From NCBI RefSeq assembly GCF_029193595.2, contig NZ_CP135052.1, positions 2,418,001 through 2,482,000 of the forward strand: a stretch of 64,000 nt of DNA, written 5' to 3'. Every line of letters starts with the position of its first letter. Position 1 is the first letter of the stretch. The notes below the pieces were generated by a model. It saw only the letters and a program-made list of their open reading frames with translations. It was not told where the DNA came from and searched no databases. Shown here in pieces: positions 34,440 through 43,735 of the stretch. The translations under genes were made by a program, and so were the position numbers. This DNA comes from Providencia hangzhouensis (GTDB lineage: Bacteria; Pseudomonadota; Gammaproteobacteria; Enterobacterales; Enterobacteriaceae).

Positions 34440-35261
34440 TTAATACTCAGCCAACTTAGTCGAACCACCGGTGACTTGAGGGCGTGACTCCCCTGAACCA
34501 TCAGTCACTGCAAGTTGCTGCTTTAAGGCGTTAAAATCATTGGTTAGCTGTGATAACGCTCGTTTTTGCGCTTCATTTTCGGTTAACAAGGTGCCGCATT
34601 GCTGTGCAGTCAACTCAATGGCTGTTTTTAGGTTGGTGGTTTCTTCTGAGTTGTGATTACGTTCAAGCCCTAGCCACTGTTTTACCGTCGATAAAAACTT
34701 CTTACCGGCTTCCTTTTCCTCTTGGTGTTCGGTGTGTTGCTCACTTAACAAATGGCACTGCGTTTCTAATGAAGCGGTAAAGTAATTGCCGCTATCTGGT
34801 AAGCCGCGAGAAACCGCACTTAGTTCAATAGGTCGAGAACCAATAGCCGCTGGGTAATCAGTCAACGCTACCCCCGTTAAATACGCGCGTTTGGTTTGTG
34901 GGAATGAGGGGTAATATTCGATACTGGAAAAAATCTTTTGGCCTGACTTATTCAGATTAACAATGTATTCATCTTTTAAATCATCAATATCAATGGTGAC
35001 TTCAAGCCCTAATTTGCCTTTAAGTTCACCCTCAGTTAATTCAACGGTATTCACCGCTGAAATCATGCTATAGCTGCGAAATTGGCTATCTGGAAACAAA
35101 CTTTTAATGTGATCCAAATTCACACGACCACAGTAAAATTTTGGGTCGTAATCTTTCGCCATCTGCTCGATATGTTCACGCTCAACGGGAAAACCGTTTA
35201 GTGTCATCCCCTCTGCACAAGCAATCAGCTTTATCTGGCGCGTATTTTTACCTTGCGACAT
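34440..35261 (-). CDS. O: Capsid scaffold and protease O
   Basis: 273 aa. N-terminal serine protease domain with the presumptive catalytic His in VNLDHIKS (about 48) and Ser in KIFSSIEYYP (about 112); the C-terminal third is a helical scaffold. Cleaves itself and N during head assembly. First gene of the minus-strand late operon, starting about 80 bases from the dyad at 35343. Confidence 0.94.
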   Translation of the reverse strand: MSQGKNTRQIKLIACAEGMTLNGFPVEREHIEQMAKDYDPKFYCGRVNLDHIKSLFPDSQFRSYSMISAVNTVELTEGELKGKLGLEVTIDIDDLKDEYIVNLNKSGQKIFSSIEYYPSFPQTKRAYLTGVALTDYPAAIGSRPIELSAVSRGLPDSGNYFTASLETQCHLLSEQHTEHQEEKEAGKKFLSTVKQWLGLERNHNSEETTNLKTAIELTAQQCGTLLTENEAQKRALSQLTNDFNALKQQLAVTDGSGESRPQVTGGSTKLAEY

Positions 35262-35342
35262 AAATCAATCTCCGTTTCTGACGTAACTGTCATTTCGATA
35301 ACGCCACTATCTCAATCATCTTCTTTTTACTCAAAGGGTTAC

Positions 35343-35366
35343 GGTTCTCATAGCGCTATGAGAACC
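35343..35366. promoter_or_regulatory. Late-activator dyad between O and P
   Basis: GGTTCTCAT-N6-ATGAGAACC, identical in both arms and spacing to 17055-17078. It lies between divergent O and P, where P2 has its two Ogr-controlled promoters. Its centre is only 55 bases from the P start codon. Confidence 0.75.
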
Positions 35367-35409
35367 CATATTCATAGAGGGTTACGCGCGGGCGTGACAA
35401 AGTGACAGC

Positions 35410-37134
35410 ATGATGAAAACAGACATTGACCCACGACAAGAAGCCAAAGAACTTTATTGGCAGGCTTACAGCGTTTCGCAGATTGCAAAGCGGCTGGGCT
35501 TAAGCATTCACACCATTTATTCATGGCGACGACGTGATAAATGGGATGATGCATCCCCTATTCACCGTGTCACCGACCAAATACATGTAAAAGTGCTGCG
35601 TATCATGGCGAAAGACACGATGACCGCCCATGACTTTAAAACGGTGGATTTCTTTAACCGCCAATTAGACCGCTTTGAGCGTTTGGAAATGAAGAAACAA
35701 ACGGCGGGAACAAGTAAAGTTAAGGCACAAAAGAATCACTTTACCCCTGAACAAATCGAACAGCTTAAAAACCTAGTGCTAGGTAGCTTATTTGAGTATC
35801 AGCGCCAATGGTGGGATGAACGCACGCAGCGAAACCGCTTTATTCTTAAATCACGGCAAATTGGGGCTACGTGGTATTTTGCCCGCGAAGCTTTATTAAC
35901 TGCATTGGAAACCGGTAATAACCAAATATTTCTATCTGCTAGCCGTGCACAGGCCTTTCAGTTCAAACGCTTTATTCAATTATTGGCGCGCCAAGTGGGT
36001 GTTGAGCTCAAAGGCGGCGATGAAATTATGTTGTCTAACGGGGCGATCCTGTTTTTCTTGGGTACCGCAGCAGCGACAGCGCAGTCATATACCGGTGACC
36101 TCTATTTTGATGAGGTATTCTGGGTATCGCGTTTCTTAGAATTACGTAAAGTCGCCTCAGCCATGGCCACACAAACGGGATTACGCCGTACCTACTTTTC
36201 CACTCCATCCAGTGAAGATCACGAAGCCTATGAGTTTTGGACGGGGGATTTTTATAACAAAGGTAAGCCCGAGAAAGAGCGCAAAATCATTGAGCTATCC
36301 CATAAGGTATTAAAGCTTGGCCATTACTGCGCGGATAGTATGTGGCGGCAAATCGTGAATATTCATGATGCCATCGCACGCGGACTGAACCGCGTTAATT
36401 TGGAAGAAATCAAAGACGAAAACCCGCCCGACGACTTTCGTAATTTATATGAGTGTGAGTTCGTTAAAACGGGTGAACGGGCATTCAGTTATGATACCTT
36501 AATCAATTGTGGCGTGGATGGCTATAACAGTGATGTTTGGCCAGACTGGAAACCTTACGCACCGCGCCCGCTGGGTAATCGCCCTGTTTGGGTGGGTGCT
36601 GACCCAACTGGTACCGGTGATAATGGCGATGGGTTGGGGTTAGTGGTTGCCTCCCCACCTGCAGTCAGTGGCGGGAAATTCCGCATTATTGAAACTATCC
36701 AGTTACGCGGGATGGCATTTGAAAAGCAAGCCGAAGAAATCAAACGCATTACTCAGCGTTATAACGTGCAATCCATCACTATTGATGGCACTGGGGGTAC
36801 TGGTGCCGCCGTGCACGAGCTGGTCGTTAAATTCTTCCCTGCTGCCAATTTACTCAACTATTCGGCTCCTATCAAACGCATGATGATCATGAAAATGCAA
36901 ATGCTGATCCGTAGCGGCCGTTTTGAATACGATGCAGGGTTACATAAGCCTCTAATTACCTCATTTATGACTATCAAGAAAGTACAAACCCAAAGCGGGA
37001 TTATCACCTATGAATCAAGCCGTGTTCGCGGCTTAGACCATGGCGATTTAGCGTGGGCGGCAATGAACATTTTCTCTAACGAAGCGATATCCAGTGAAAC
37101 TGGCGGCGCTGGCGCACAAGTTATGGAGTTTTAA
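35410..37134 (+). CDS. P: Terminase large subunit P
   Basis: 574 aa. An N-terminal HTH (QEAKELYWQAYSVSQIAKRL) is followed by the packaging ATPase (RFILKSRQIGATWYFAREAL; Walker B DLYFDEVFWVSRF at about 234) and a C-terminal RNase H-like nuclease (VGADPTGTGDNGDGLG; ITIDGTGGTG). Cuts cos and translocates DNA into the prohead. The ribosome-binding site before ATG 35410 is weak. Confidence 0.95.
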   Translation: MMKTDIDPRQEAKELYWQAYSVSQIAKRLGLSIHTIYSWRRRDKWDDASPIHRVTDQIHVKVLRIMAKDTMTAHDFKTVDFFNRQLDRFERLEMKKQTAGTSKVKAQKNHFTPEQIEQLKNLVLGSLFEYQRQWWDERTQRNRFILKSRQIGATWYFAREALLTALETGNNQIFLSASRAQAFQFKRFIQLLARQVGVELKGGDEIMLSNGAILFFLGTAAATAQSYTGDLYFDEVFWVSRFLELRKVASAMATQTGLRRTYFSTPSSEDHEAYEFWTGDFYNKGKPEKERKIIELSHKVLKLGHYCADSMWRQIVNIHDAIARGLNRVNLEEIKDENPPDDFRNLYECEFVKTGERAFSYDTLINCGVDGYNSDVWPDWKPYAPRPLGNRPVWVGADPTGTGDNGDGLGLVVASPPAVSGGKFRIIETIQLRGMAFEKQAEEIKRITQRYNVQSITIDGTGGTGAAVHELVVKFFPAANLLNYSAPIKRMMIMKMQMLIRSGRFEYDAGLHKPLITSFMTIKKVQTQSGIITYESSRVRGLDHGDLAWAAMNIFSNEAISSETGGAGAQVMEF

Positions 37135-37136
37135 CC

Positions 37137-38192
37137 ATGGAACAAGCAACAGAATTAGCAGCAACCGAAGAACAAACACAAAGCCCTGAATTTTGTTCAT
37201 TTACTTTTGACCCGCCATCAATTGTCTCTGGCATTGGTGATTTGCTGGACTGCATGGAGTGCAACCACAATGGCCGTTGGTATGAAACCCCTATTGACTT
37301 CACTGGCATTGCACGCTCGTTTACCTCGTCAGCGGCCTACCATCAATCACCGTTAGTGTTTAAACGCAATGTGATCACAAGTTGTTTTGAACCAACGCCG
37401 TATTTATCACGCCCTGATTTCACCACCTTAGCGCAGGATTTTGTGGTTTTTGGTAATGGTTACCTTGAAAAGCGCATTAACCGGCTCGGCGATATGTTAA
37501 CGCTTAAACCCTCATTGGCTAAGTATACCCGCGCCGGTGTGAATGAGGGGCAATACTGGCAAGTGAAGAATTACCAAGATGCCTACGAATTTCGCAAAAA
37601 TAGCGTGATTCACTTGAAAAACCCATGTATTCACCAAGAGATATATGGCGTTCCTGACTACCTAGCGGGACTCATCTCAGCAAATTTGAATCATTCGGCT
37701 ACCCTGTTTCGGACAAACTATTATGAGAATGGAAGTCACGCTGGTGTCATGGTGTATCTTTCCGCGGCATTGGCTGACGACAAGGCCGTCGAGTCATTAA
37801 AAAAGTCACTCACCGAAGCCCGTAAAGGTAAGGCATTTAAAAATATCTTTGTGTATGCCGCCAATGGGGGCAAGGATGGGATTCAAATTTTACCTTTCTC
37901 CCAAATCAGCGCCAAAGATGAGTTTGTCGGTATCAAGGACACCACACGCGATGATTTGTTGGCCATGCACCGGATACCACCACAACTGATGGGGATCATT
38001 CCACAAGGCTCGGGTAGCCTTGGCGATATCGAAAAAGCCGCAATGGTGTTTTGGTTCAATGAGTTATTACCGTTGATGGAAAGCATGAAATCAATTAACG
38101 ACATGCTAGGTGTTGAGGTGATCCGCTTTAAACAATATGCATTGCTGGATTTTTTGACACAGGCGAAAGGTAAAGAGCCGAATTATAAATAA
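37137..38192 (+). CDS. Q: Portal protein Q
   Basis: 351 aa. P2 gpQ: SFTFDPPSIVSGIGDLLDCM, FTSSAAYHQSPLVFKRN, IYGVPDYLAGLISANLNHSA and RDDLLAMHRIPPQLMGIIPQ. Connector for DNA entry. Two bases after P, same operon. Confidence 0.96.
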   Translation: MEQATELAATEEQTQSPEFCSFTFDPPSIVSGIGDLLDCMECNHNGRWYETPIDFTGIARSFTSSAAYHQSPLVFKRNVITSCFEPTPYLSRPDFTTLAQDFVVFGNGYLEKRINRLGDMLTLKPSLAKYTRAGVNEGQYWQVKNYQDAYEFRKNSVIHLKNPCIHQEIYGVPDYLAGLISANLNHSATLFRTNYYENGSHAGVMVYLSAALADDKAVESLKKSLTEARKGKAFKNIFVYAANGGKDGIQILPFSQISAKDEFVGIKDTTRDDLLAMHRIPPQLMGIIPQGSGSLGDIEKAAMVFWFNELLPLMESMKSINDMLGVEVIRFKQYALLDFLTQAKGKEPNYK

Positions 38193-38196
38193 CTAA

Positions 38197-38239
38197 AGAT
38201 AAGCAAACTGAGTGGTCCATTAACTCAGTTTGCTTATCT
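38197..38239. terminator. Perfect 17-bp inverted repeat downstream of Q
   Basis: The arms AGATAAGCAAACTGAGT and ACTCAGTTTGCTTATCT enclose a 9-base loop. It lies between convergent Q and the membrane cargo gene and probably ends both transcripts, though there is no long T run. Confidence 0.75.
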
Positions 38240-38248
38240 AGGCAGCGA

Positions 38249-39688
38249 TTAAGACTTGTACTTGGCTAACATCTCATTAATTTTATTTAATTCCACTTCA
38301 ATCATTCGATCACAAATATTTGGTAAACCTTTTAATTTTTGTAATAATGCTTTTTTCTCATCTTCATTAAGAGTCCAACTCTCAGCGATACCTGTAACTA
38401 AGTAGTTGTTGCAACCTGCTTCATAACTACCAGCCGTTTTCATTTCATAGTTATAATCTTCGATTTTAAACAATTTATTTTCAATCAAATAATTAATCAT
38501 TTCTGCATTACCAACATAAAATGCATAAAAAATTAGATTTATTTTTTTATTTTTACTTTTATAAAAATAGGAGTCAATATCGTTAATAATTGTATTTTCT
38601 AAAATACCTCTATCATTCTTAACTTTTTCAATTACGAAAGGTAAGTTATTCGTTAATATGTTCATTGCTAATTTGTAATCATCATTACTAGGCGGCAATC
38701 TTGTTAAAAAATAATTTGCCGCATTAACTTCTCTATACTCTATCATTTTATGATAATCAATGTCTCGAAGATTAACATAACTAGCAATGTTTGGATTTAA
38801 ATCAATTAACTTATCTAATCTACTAATATATATATCACTGTATTCCTTCTTACTTTCAGTTGCAATTTTATATACTAATTCCCATATTAATTTTTGTTTT
38901 GATTCTTCATCTAGTAAAGTGAAATACTTTTCAGCAAAAAGAGCCTCAAGATTATGATTTATAGTCATATTCTTTGATATTTTTTTATCAAAAAAAGACC
39001 GGAGGTAGTGTCTACCCTCTTCTATTCTATTAACATCAAAGTTATCTTCATGAAATTGGCAGCCAAATAAAAACTCTAAAGAGTCAATGGGGGCTTCAGA
39101 CCGAAATAATGCATACCATATATAATCGTCTAGTTCATACTCAACTAAACTACAATTTTTCCCTAATTCTTTTTCTAAAGAGTTAGTGTCTCCATTAGCA
39201 ATAAATGAATGTATTTTATTTTCAAAATCAACATTTAATTTCTGAGGAAAATAAATAATATTGTATGCAACAAAAGATATTAAGAATGCGCCAACAAATT
39301 CACTTGATTTTTTGAATCTAAAAACAACCAGAAAAAAATTCAAAAATGTAAATATGAAAAATGTGAAAATACCAAAAAAAATTTCACCTTTATCTTTAAC
39401 AAAATAAATTTCAACATCACAATAGTATATAAAATTTAAAAATGGAATGAAAACAGAAGCAATAATCAGACTTCTCCATTTATAAACCTTGCTATTATTT
39501 TTAAATTTACTTTTAAAACTATTCTCTTCATCATCCTTAGCAAGAAATTTTTCAGAATGACATTCTGAGGTTTTATCCTTTGGTATTGTATCGTTGAAAG
39601 CATTTCCAATCGAAATCAAGTAGGTTATACATAAAGTAATTAAGACTACCGCACCGATCGCAACAACATAACCAAGACCATCAAACAT
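38249..39688 (-). CDS. Four-span membrane protein with large cytoplasmic domain (cargo, unknown)
   Basis: 479 aa from ATG 39688 (GGA eight bases before); an upstream ATG at 39706 is possible. Membrane segments at about 2-24, 72-90, 100-122 and 128-147 (for example IFFGIFTFFIFTFLNFFLVV), then roughly 330 helical residues with an ankyrin-like stretch (NLIFYAFYVGNAEMINYLIE). I recognise no family. Very AT-rich, unlike the neighbouring Q gene, and absent from the P2 plan: a transferred cargo gene between Q and cos. Defence or superinfection exclusion is a guess from location. Confidence 0.7.
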   Translation of the reverse strand: MFDGLGYVVAIGAVVLITLCITYLISIGNAFNDTIPKDKTSECHSEKFLAKDDEENSFKSKFKNNSKVYKWRSLIIASVFIPFLNFIYYCDVEIYFVKDKGEIFFGIFTFFIFTFLNFFLVVFRFKKSSEFVGAFLISFVAYNIIYFPQKLNVDFENKIHSFIANGDTNSLEKELGKNCSLVEYELDDYIWYALFRSEAPIDSLEFLFGCQFHEDNFDVNRIEEGRHYLRSFFDKKISKNMTINHNLEALFAEKYFTLLDEESKQKLIWELVYKIATESKKEYSDIYISRLDKLIDLNPNIASYVNLRDIDYHKMIEYREVNAANYFLTRLPPSNDDYKLAMNILTNNLPFVIEKVKNDRGILENTIINDIDSYFYKSKNKKINLIFYAFYVGNAEMINYLIENKLFKIEDYNYEMKTAGSYEAGCNNYLVTGIAESWTLNEDEKKALLQKLKGLPNICDRMIEVELNKINEMLAKYKS

Positions 39689-40209
39689 AATAATTCCATT
39701 TATCATTAACGAATATCAGTGCATAGTCTTAATGTTAAATTTACCTTAGGTACATAAGATAAATCTCACTCACGTACTATTCCTTATCTTTGAGGCTTAT
39801 TAGATTAATATATTACCCACAAAAGCGATTAAAACAATCTCAGTGCCATTTCATAATTTCCACATAGACAATACTTGTTTTTTACTCAATCTCACTGCTA
39901 CGGGCTACAGACTCTCAAATAACCCCACTTATAGGCTAATCAAACCATAGCCAGCGCGGACCATCTTTACCCCTTTGCGCGCGCTTGCTCCCCCGCCTCG
40001 CCCGCACACAAAAGGTATGGGATTTTGTGCAGGTGTGCGGAGCGCTGAAAGTTAGGCTGGATATGAACTTGAGTAGAAAATAAGTTTAGATGAGAATTGT
40101 GCAGGTTTGTGAAGTATTATCAATATTTGCAACTAAACTGATTCTAATCTATGAATAGTTTTCTAGATTAGTTATTATATCAGCTCAACTTAATTTTAAA
40201 GTGATAATT
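39689..40209. other. Non-coding cos region
   Basis: About 520 bases between two divergent cargo genes. It includes the cos sequence (39984-40002) in an unusually GC-rich patch (39975-40050) and AT-rich flanks with presumably the two promoters. TGCAGG and related short repeats near 40035 and 40101 may belong to the packaging site. No coding sequence seen. Confidence 0.7.
39984..40002 (-). other. cos: cos site (P2-type cohesive end)
   Basis: Read on the minus strand it is GGCGAGGCGGGGGAGCAAG, matching the P2 cohesive end GGCGAGGCGGGGAAAGCAC at 15 of 19 positions by eye. It lies where P2 has cos, beyond Q and before the cargo region. Confidence 0.85.
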
Positions 40210-41985
40210 ATGAAAAACGATAATAGCTTAATTTATTATTTGAATCAGTTCTGCAATAACAATTTAGGTTATGCTCTACTTATAAACGGAGCGTGGGGAA
40301 CAGGAAAAACATTTTTTATAAAAAAATATATGCACGAAAACAAAAGCAAGAATAAGTTCATATATAATAGTTTATATAATATCTCAACAAACGAAGATCT
40401 AAATCGTATATTCTACAATGCTGCACACCCTATCATGGAAAATGACAGTATCAAACATCTACAAAACATAGTAAAAAAAACCGTTACAATTGCTTTAAAA
40501 AGTGCAAGTATTGATATAGATACTAATGAGTTAACAACAAATCTAAAAAAAGAATTAGATGCTAAGGAATTTAATAAAATAAATGAAAAGGTTTTTATTT
40601 TCGATGATATAGAAAGGTGTACATTACCAATTGAGATGCTTCTTGGTTATATTAATAATCTATCTGAGCATTCTGATGCAAAGGTAATAATAATTGGTAA
40701 TGAATGTGAAATAAGAAACAAAGAAGAATACTTAAAGATCAAAGAGAAATCTATAGGAAAGACCATAGAGTTTCATAGCAAAATATCAGAATCGTTAGTA
40801 GTGTTTAACGACGAACTAGAAAACAAAACACTAAAAAAAACAATTAGCGATAATATAGAAAAACTTGCTTATTGCTTAAGCACATCAAAAACAGACAATT
40901 TCAGAACTGTCAGGTCATTTTTGTATGAATCACAAACCTTATTTAATTTAATTGAGAATAAATTTCTCTCAAAAAATTCATTACTATCTGATTTAATTTA
41001 CACACACATGATGATTTATTTAGAAGTTAAAAATAACAATCTAAATATTGATAACCTACTAACATACGAGGTACTTTCATCAGACAATAATGATTTGAAA
41101 AAAAAATTAATCAATCATTCTTTATATTCAAATGATTTAATATTAAATCCATCATTATGGTATAACATATTAAATAATGACATTATAGATAGAGATGAAC
41201 TAAATAATGCCATCCAAAACTATTTATTAAGTACAGAATCAGAACCACCTGTATGGTATAAGCTATGGAATTATAAACACATTGAAATTAATAACATATA
41301 TAATTTAATGAGTCAGCAGTTGAAAAAAATAAGAGAGTGTCAGTTTGATGATATGGGAGAACTATTCCATATTTCCGCATTTTTGCTATTTATGAACAAT
41401 GAAGAAGTGCTAAATTTAAATGAAGACAAGTTAGTTAATAAAATCAAAAAAAATATAAGTAGTATACTAAGATCTGGTAAAACAATCTCTTTTTCTTCTA
41501 TACCAGGAGTATCTACAATTACATTTTTTGGGCATGGTGTCATTGGCGAAAAACTTGATGGTATACAAAGTTGCTTCAAATTTCTAAAGTCAGAAATTAG
41601 AAAAATCGATAATAATATTTCAATGGATATTATAAAACAAATCAAAAATGAATTAAAAAATGATCCCTTTAGCTTTAAAAATACAATTACATCAAATCAC
41701 AATAAAAACCATCTAAATTTACCAGTACTTTCAAATATAAACCCCAATAATTTTAGTAATGTTTTTATTAAACATACTCAACCTAATAGACTAAATATTC
41801 TATCTGCCATTCAATTTAGATTTCATAATTCAAAAAACACACAGTATATAGAAGATGAGAAGAAATGGTTGCATCAAGTAATTGAAACATTCAAGTTAAA
41901 ACTAACAAATAAAAATATAAACAAGATCACAAAGCATTATTTAGAAATTTTCATTACAGAATTCAATAACATATTAACATATTAA
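40210..41985 (+). CDS. KAP-like P-loop NTPase (cargo)
   Basis: 591 aa. Walker A GAWGTGKTFF (about 26-35) and Walker B KVFIFDDIERC (about 130) are intact; the spacing and the DDIERC form fit KAP-type STAND-like NTPases, which occur in many defence systems. No clear membrane helices. The C-terminal 400 residues are helical and unrecognised. It sits beside cos, the position of old/tin in P2, and is very AT-rich. ATG 40210 is used; a GTG at 40201 is possible. Its stop codon is inside a tandem repeat. Confidence 0.75.
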   Translation: MKNDNSLIYYLNQFCNNNLGYALLINGAWGTGKTFFIKKYMHENKSKNKFIYNSLYNISTNEDLNRIFYNAAHPIMENDSIKHLQNIVKKTVTIALKSASIDIDTNELTTNLKKELDAKEFNKINEKVFIFDDIERCTLPIEMLLGYINNLSEHSDAKVIIIGNECEIRNKEEYLKIKEKSIGKTIEFHSKISESLVVFNDELENKTLKKTISDNIEKLAYCLSTSKTDNFRTVRSFLYESQTLFNLIENKFLSKNSLLSDLIYTHMMIYLEVKNNNLNIDNLLTYEVLSSDNNDLKKKLINHSLYSNDLILNPSLWYNILNNDIIDRDELNNAIQNYLLSTESEPPVWYKLWNYKHIEINNIYNLMSQQLKKIRECQFDDMGELFHISAFLLFMNNEEVLNLNEDKLVNKIKKNISSILRSGKTISFSSIPGVSTITFFGHGVIGEKLDGIQSCFKFLKSEIRKIDNNISMDIIKQIKNELKNDPFSFKNTITSNHNKNHLNLPVLSNINPNNFSNVFIKHTQPNRLNILSAIQFRFHNSKNTQYIEDEKKWLHQVIETFKLKLTNKNINKITKHYLEIFITEFNNILTY

Positions 41986-42039
41986 CATATTAACATATTA
42001 ACATATTAACATATTAACATATTAACATATTAACATATT
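41967..42039. repeat. 8-bp tandem repeat, about nine copies
   Basis: Unit TAACATAT repeated without error over 73 bases. It contains the last codons and stop (TAA at 41983) of the NTPase gene. Because 8 is not a multiple of 3, each copy reads in a different frame, but the stop falls in the third copy, so loss of later copies would not change the protein. Confidence 0.95.
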
Positions 42040-42138
42040 GTCAAAAAGCAATCTATAGAAATCATAGCATTGCTTTTTCCTCTAGAAAACCGAACTATTC
42101 ATATAGTACATTGAATAATAAACTAGTTATATTGGAAA

Positions 42139-42999
42139 TTATTCATATGAACAAAACCAATATTTATCATCTTTATCTTTTAGTGGTTCTCTTATAATAC
42201 CAATTACATTTTGAGCACGTTTCACTTGATAAAAACATGTTTTTTTCTGATGGTATCTTAGAATATGAGATATAGCAGCCTTTGTTTCTTCTGGAGTTTT
42301 TAGTCCAAAAGTTATACTCGTGATAGCGTCAATATTAAGGTTAAAAATTTGTCCTCCGCTATTGGGAAAGTAGAATCTCCATTCTTGTTCATAACTCCAA
42401 TCTTTTGATTTTATTGACAACATATTTCTAAAGAAATCATTAAAAGCATTTTTATCAATCCCCATTCCAATTTGTGCATAAAGTAAATAGGCATTCCTAA
42501 TAATATTTAGTTCATCTTCATATGTTACTTTTTTTAACCATTCGATAGCATTATTAGGCGATTGATAGAACAGTTTTTTGGGATCATAACCTATACATAT
42601 TCCTGAGTGGTTATCAGCATAATGTGACCACATAGTGCTATTTGTGGAGGTCTCTGATAACGAAAAAATACCGTATTTCTCACAATTAGAATTCCAATAC
42701 TTCTGAAATGATCTCACCTTATTTTTTAATTCATATGTCGGCTTATTATTTTCAAATAATAAATCAAAAGTATTATATTTTATTCTTTTTTTATATTTAT
42801 CAAAATACCAACTTTGAAAATGCACAAATGAATCCTTAAATTGCTGAAAAGACACATCAGCATCATTCAACTTAAACTGTACATCGAATGGATCGTTTAG
42901 TTGTGATGGTTTAGGTAACCATAGTCCTTTATTTAAAAGACTTAGGATTGTATATTTTTCAAAGTTTCTATATTTAAATAGTTCAGAAGGTATTTCCAT
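42139..42999 (-). CDS. DUF2971 protein (cargo)
   Basis: 286 aa. Family blocks are visible: LFKYRNFEKYTILSLLNKGL, LNDPFDVQF, GIFSLSETSTNSTMWSHYAD, HSGICIGYD and WSYEQEWRFYF. Family function is not established; an ADP-ribosyltransferase-like fold has been suggested and toxin roles are possible. It converges on the KAP-like gene. AT-rich like it, and probably acquired together. Confidence 0.78.
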   Translation of the reverse strand: MEIPSELFKYRNFEKYTILSLLNKGLWLPKPSQLNDPFDVQFKLNDADVSFQQFKDSFVHFQSWYFDKYKKRIKYNTFDLLFENNKPTYELKNKVRSFQKYWNSNCEKYGIFSLSETSTNSTMWSHYADNHSGICIGYDPKKLFYQSPNNAIEWLKKVTYEDELNIIRNAYLLYAQIGMGIDKNAFNDFFRNMLSIKSKDWSYEQEWRFYFPNSGGQIFNLNIDAITSITFGLKTPEETKAAISHILRYHQKKTCFYQVKRAQNVIGIIREPLKDKDDKYWFCSYE

Positions 43000-43140
43000 T
43001 TTTACTGTTTCCTAAGACATTAATTATCAATAAATATTTCAAATAAAAATACCATCAAGTCAATCAGTAATCTAGCTAGCTAGATTGCTATTTATTTAAC
43101 CTCCCCCGTTCCGGAAGCTGGTTATAATGGGATACAATAC

Positions 43141-43345
43141 AAAGGTTAAAATGTTACTTCCTTATAAAATAATCAGTTATGTTTTTAATTTAAAGCCTCT
43201 TAAAACAGTTACCCGTAACCACGAAGTAACCCATTTGTAACCTTTTACCTTTAATATATTTTATATATATTATCAATAAGATACAAGACTATTTTATGTA
43301 TGTAACCATTGTAACCAGTTTCCGACCCCCTCCTACGAATTCTGA
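43141..43345. repeat. Origin-region repeat copy 1
   Basis: Diverged direct repeat of 43540-43735 with the same order of GTAAC boxes, a TCCTTATAAAA segment, and a C-rich end. Boundaries approximate. Confidence 0.6.
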
Positions 43346-43539
43346 TTAGTTGTCAAAAAGATCAAATAATAGTCCATTCTTACTTCACTCGTAGCAAACG
43401 AAATTCTTATCAAAAATAACGGTGACGTGTTCGGAAAAGCGTTACAACCGTTACACCATCCAAAAACTAATCATAACCTATTGATAATAAATAATTCTAA
43501 TGTAACGTTTTAACCGTTACAACGCATTACAAAACAGAG

Positions 43540-43735
43540 TGCTAAACGTTACATCCTTATAAAACAATAAGTTATATTTCTAGTTTGTAACCTTTTAAAA
43601 CCGTTACGCGTAACGGCAAAGTAACGCTTTTGTAACGTTTTTACATGCTTAACTTTCTACTAATAATCAATGCATTACAAACTAAATCTAAATTTGTAAC
43701 GTTTGTAACGCTTTTCCGAAGCCCCCCCACAAATT
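43540..43735. repeat. Origin-region repeat copy 2
   Basis: Second copy of the diverged repeat at 43141-43345. It contains the 16-bp palindrome at 43601-43616 and paired TTGTAACG boxes at about 43694-43710. Boundaries approximate. Confidence 0.6.

Noticed and set aside
41967..42039. Tandem repeat considered as CRISPR
   Set aside because: Unit of 8 bp without spacers.
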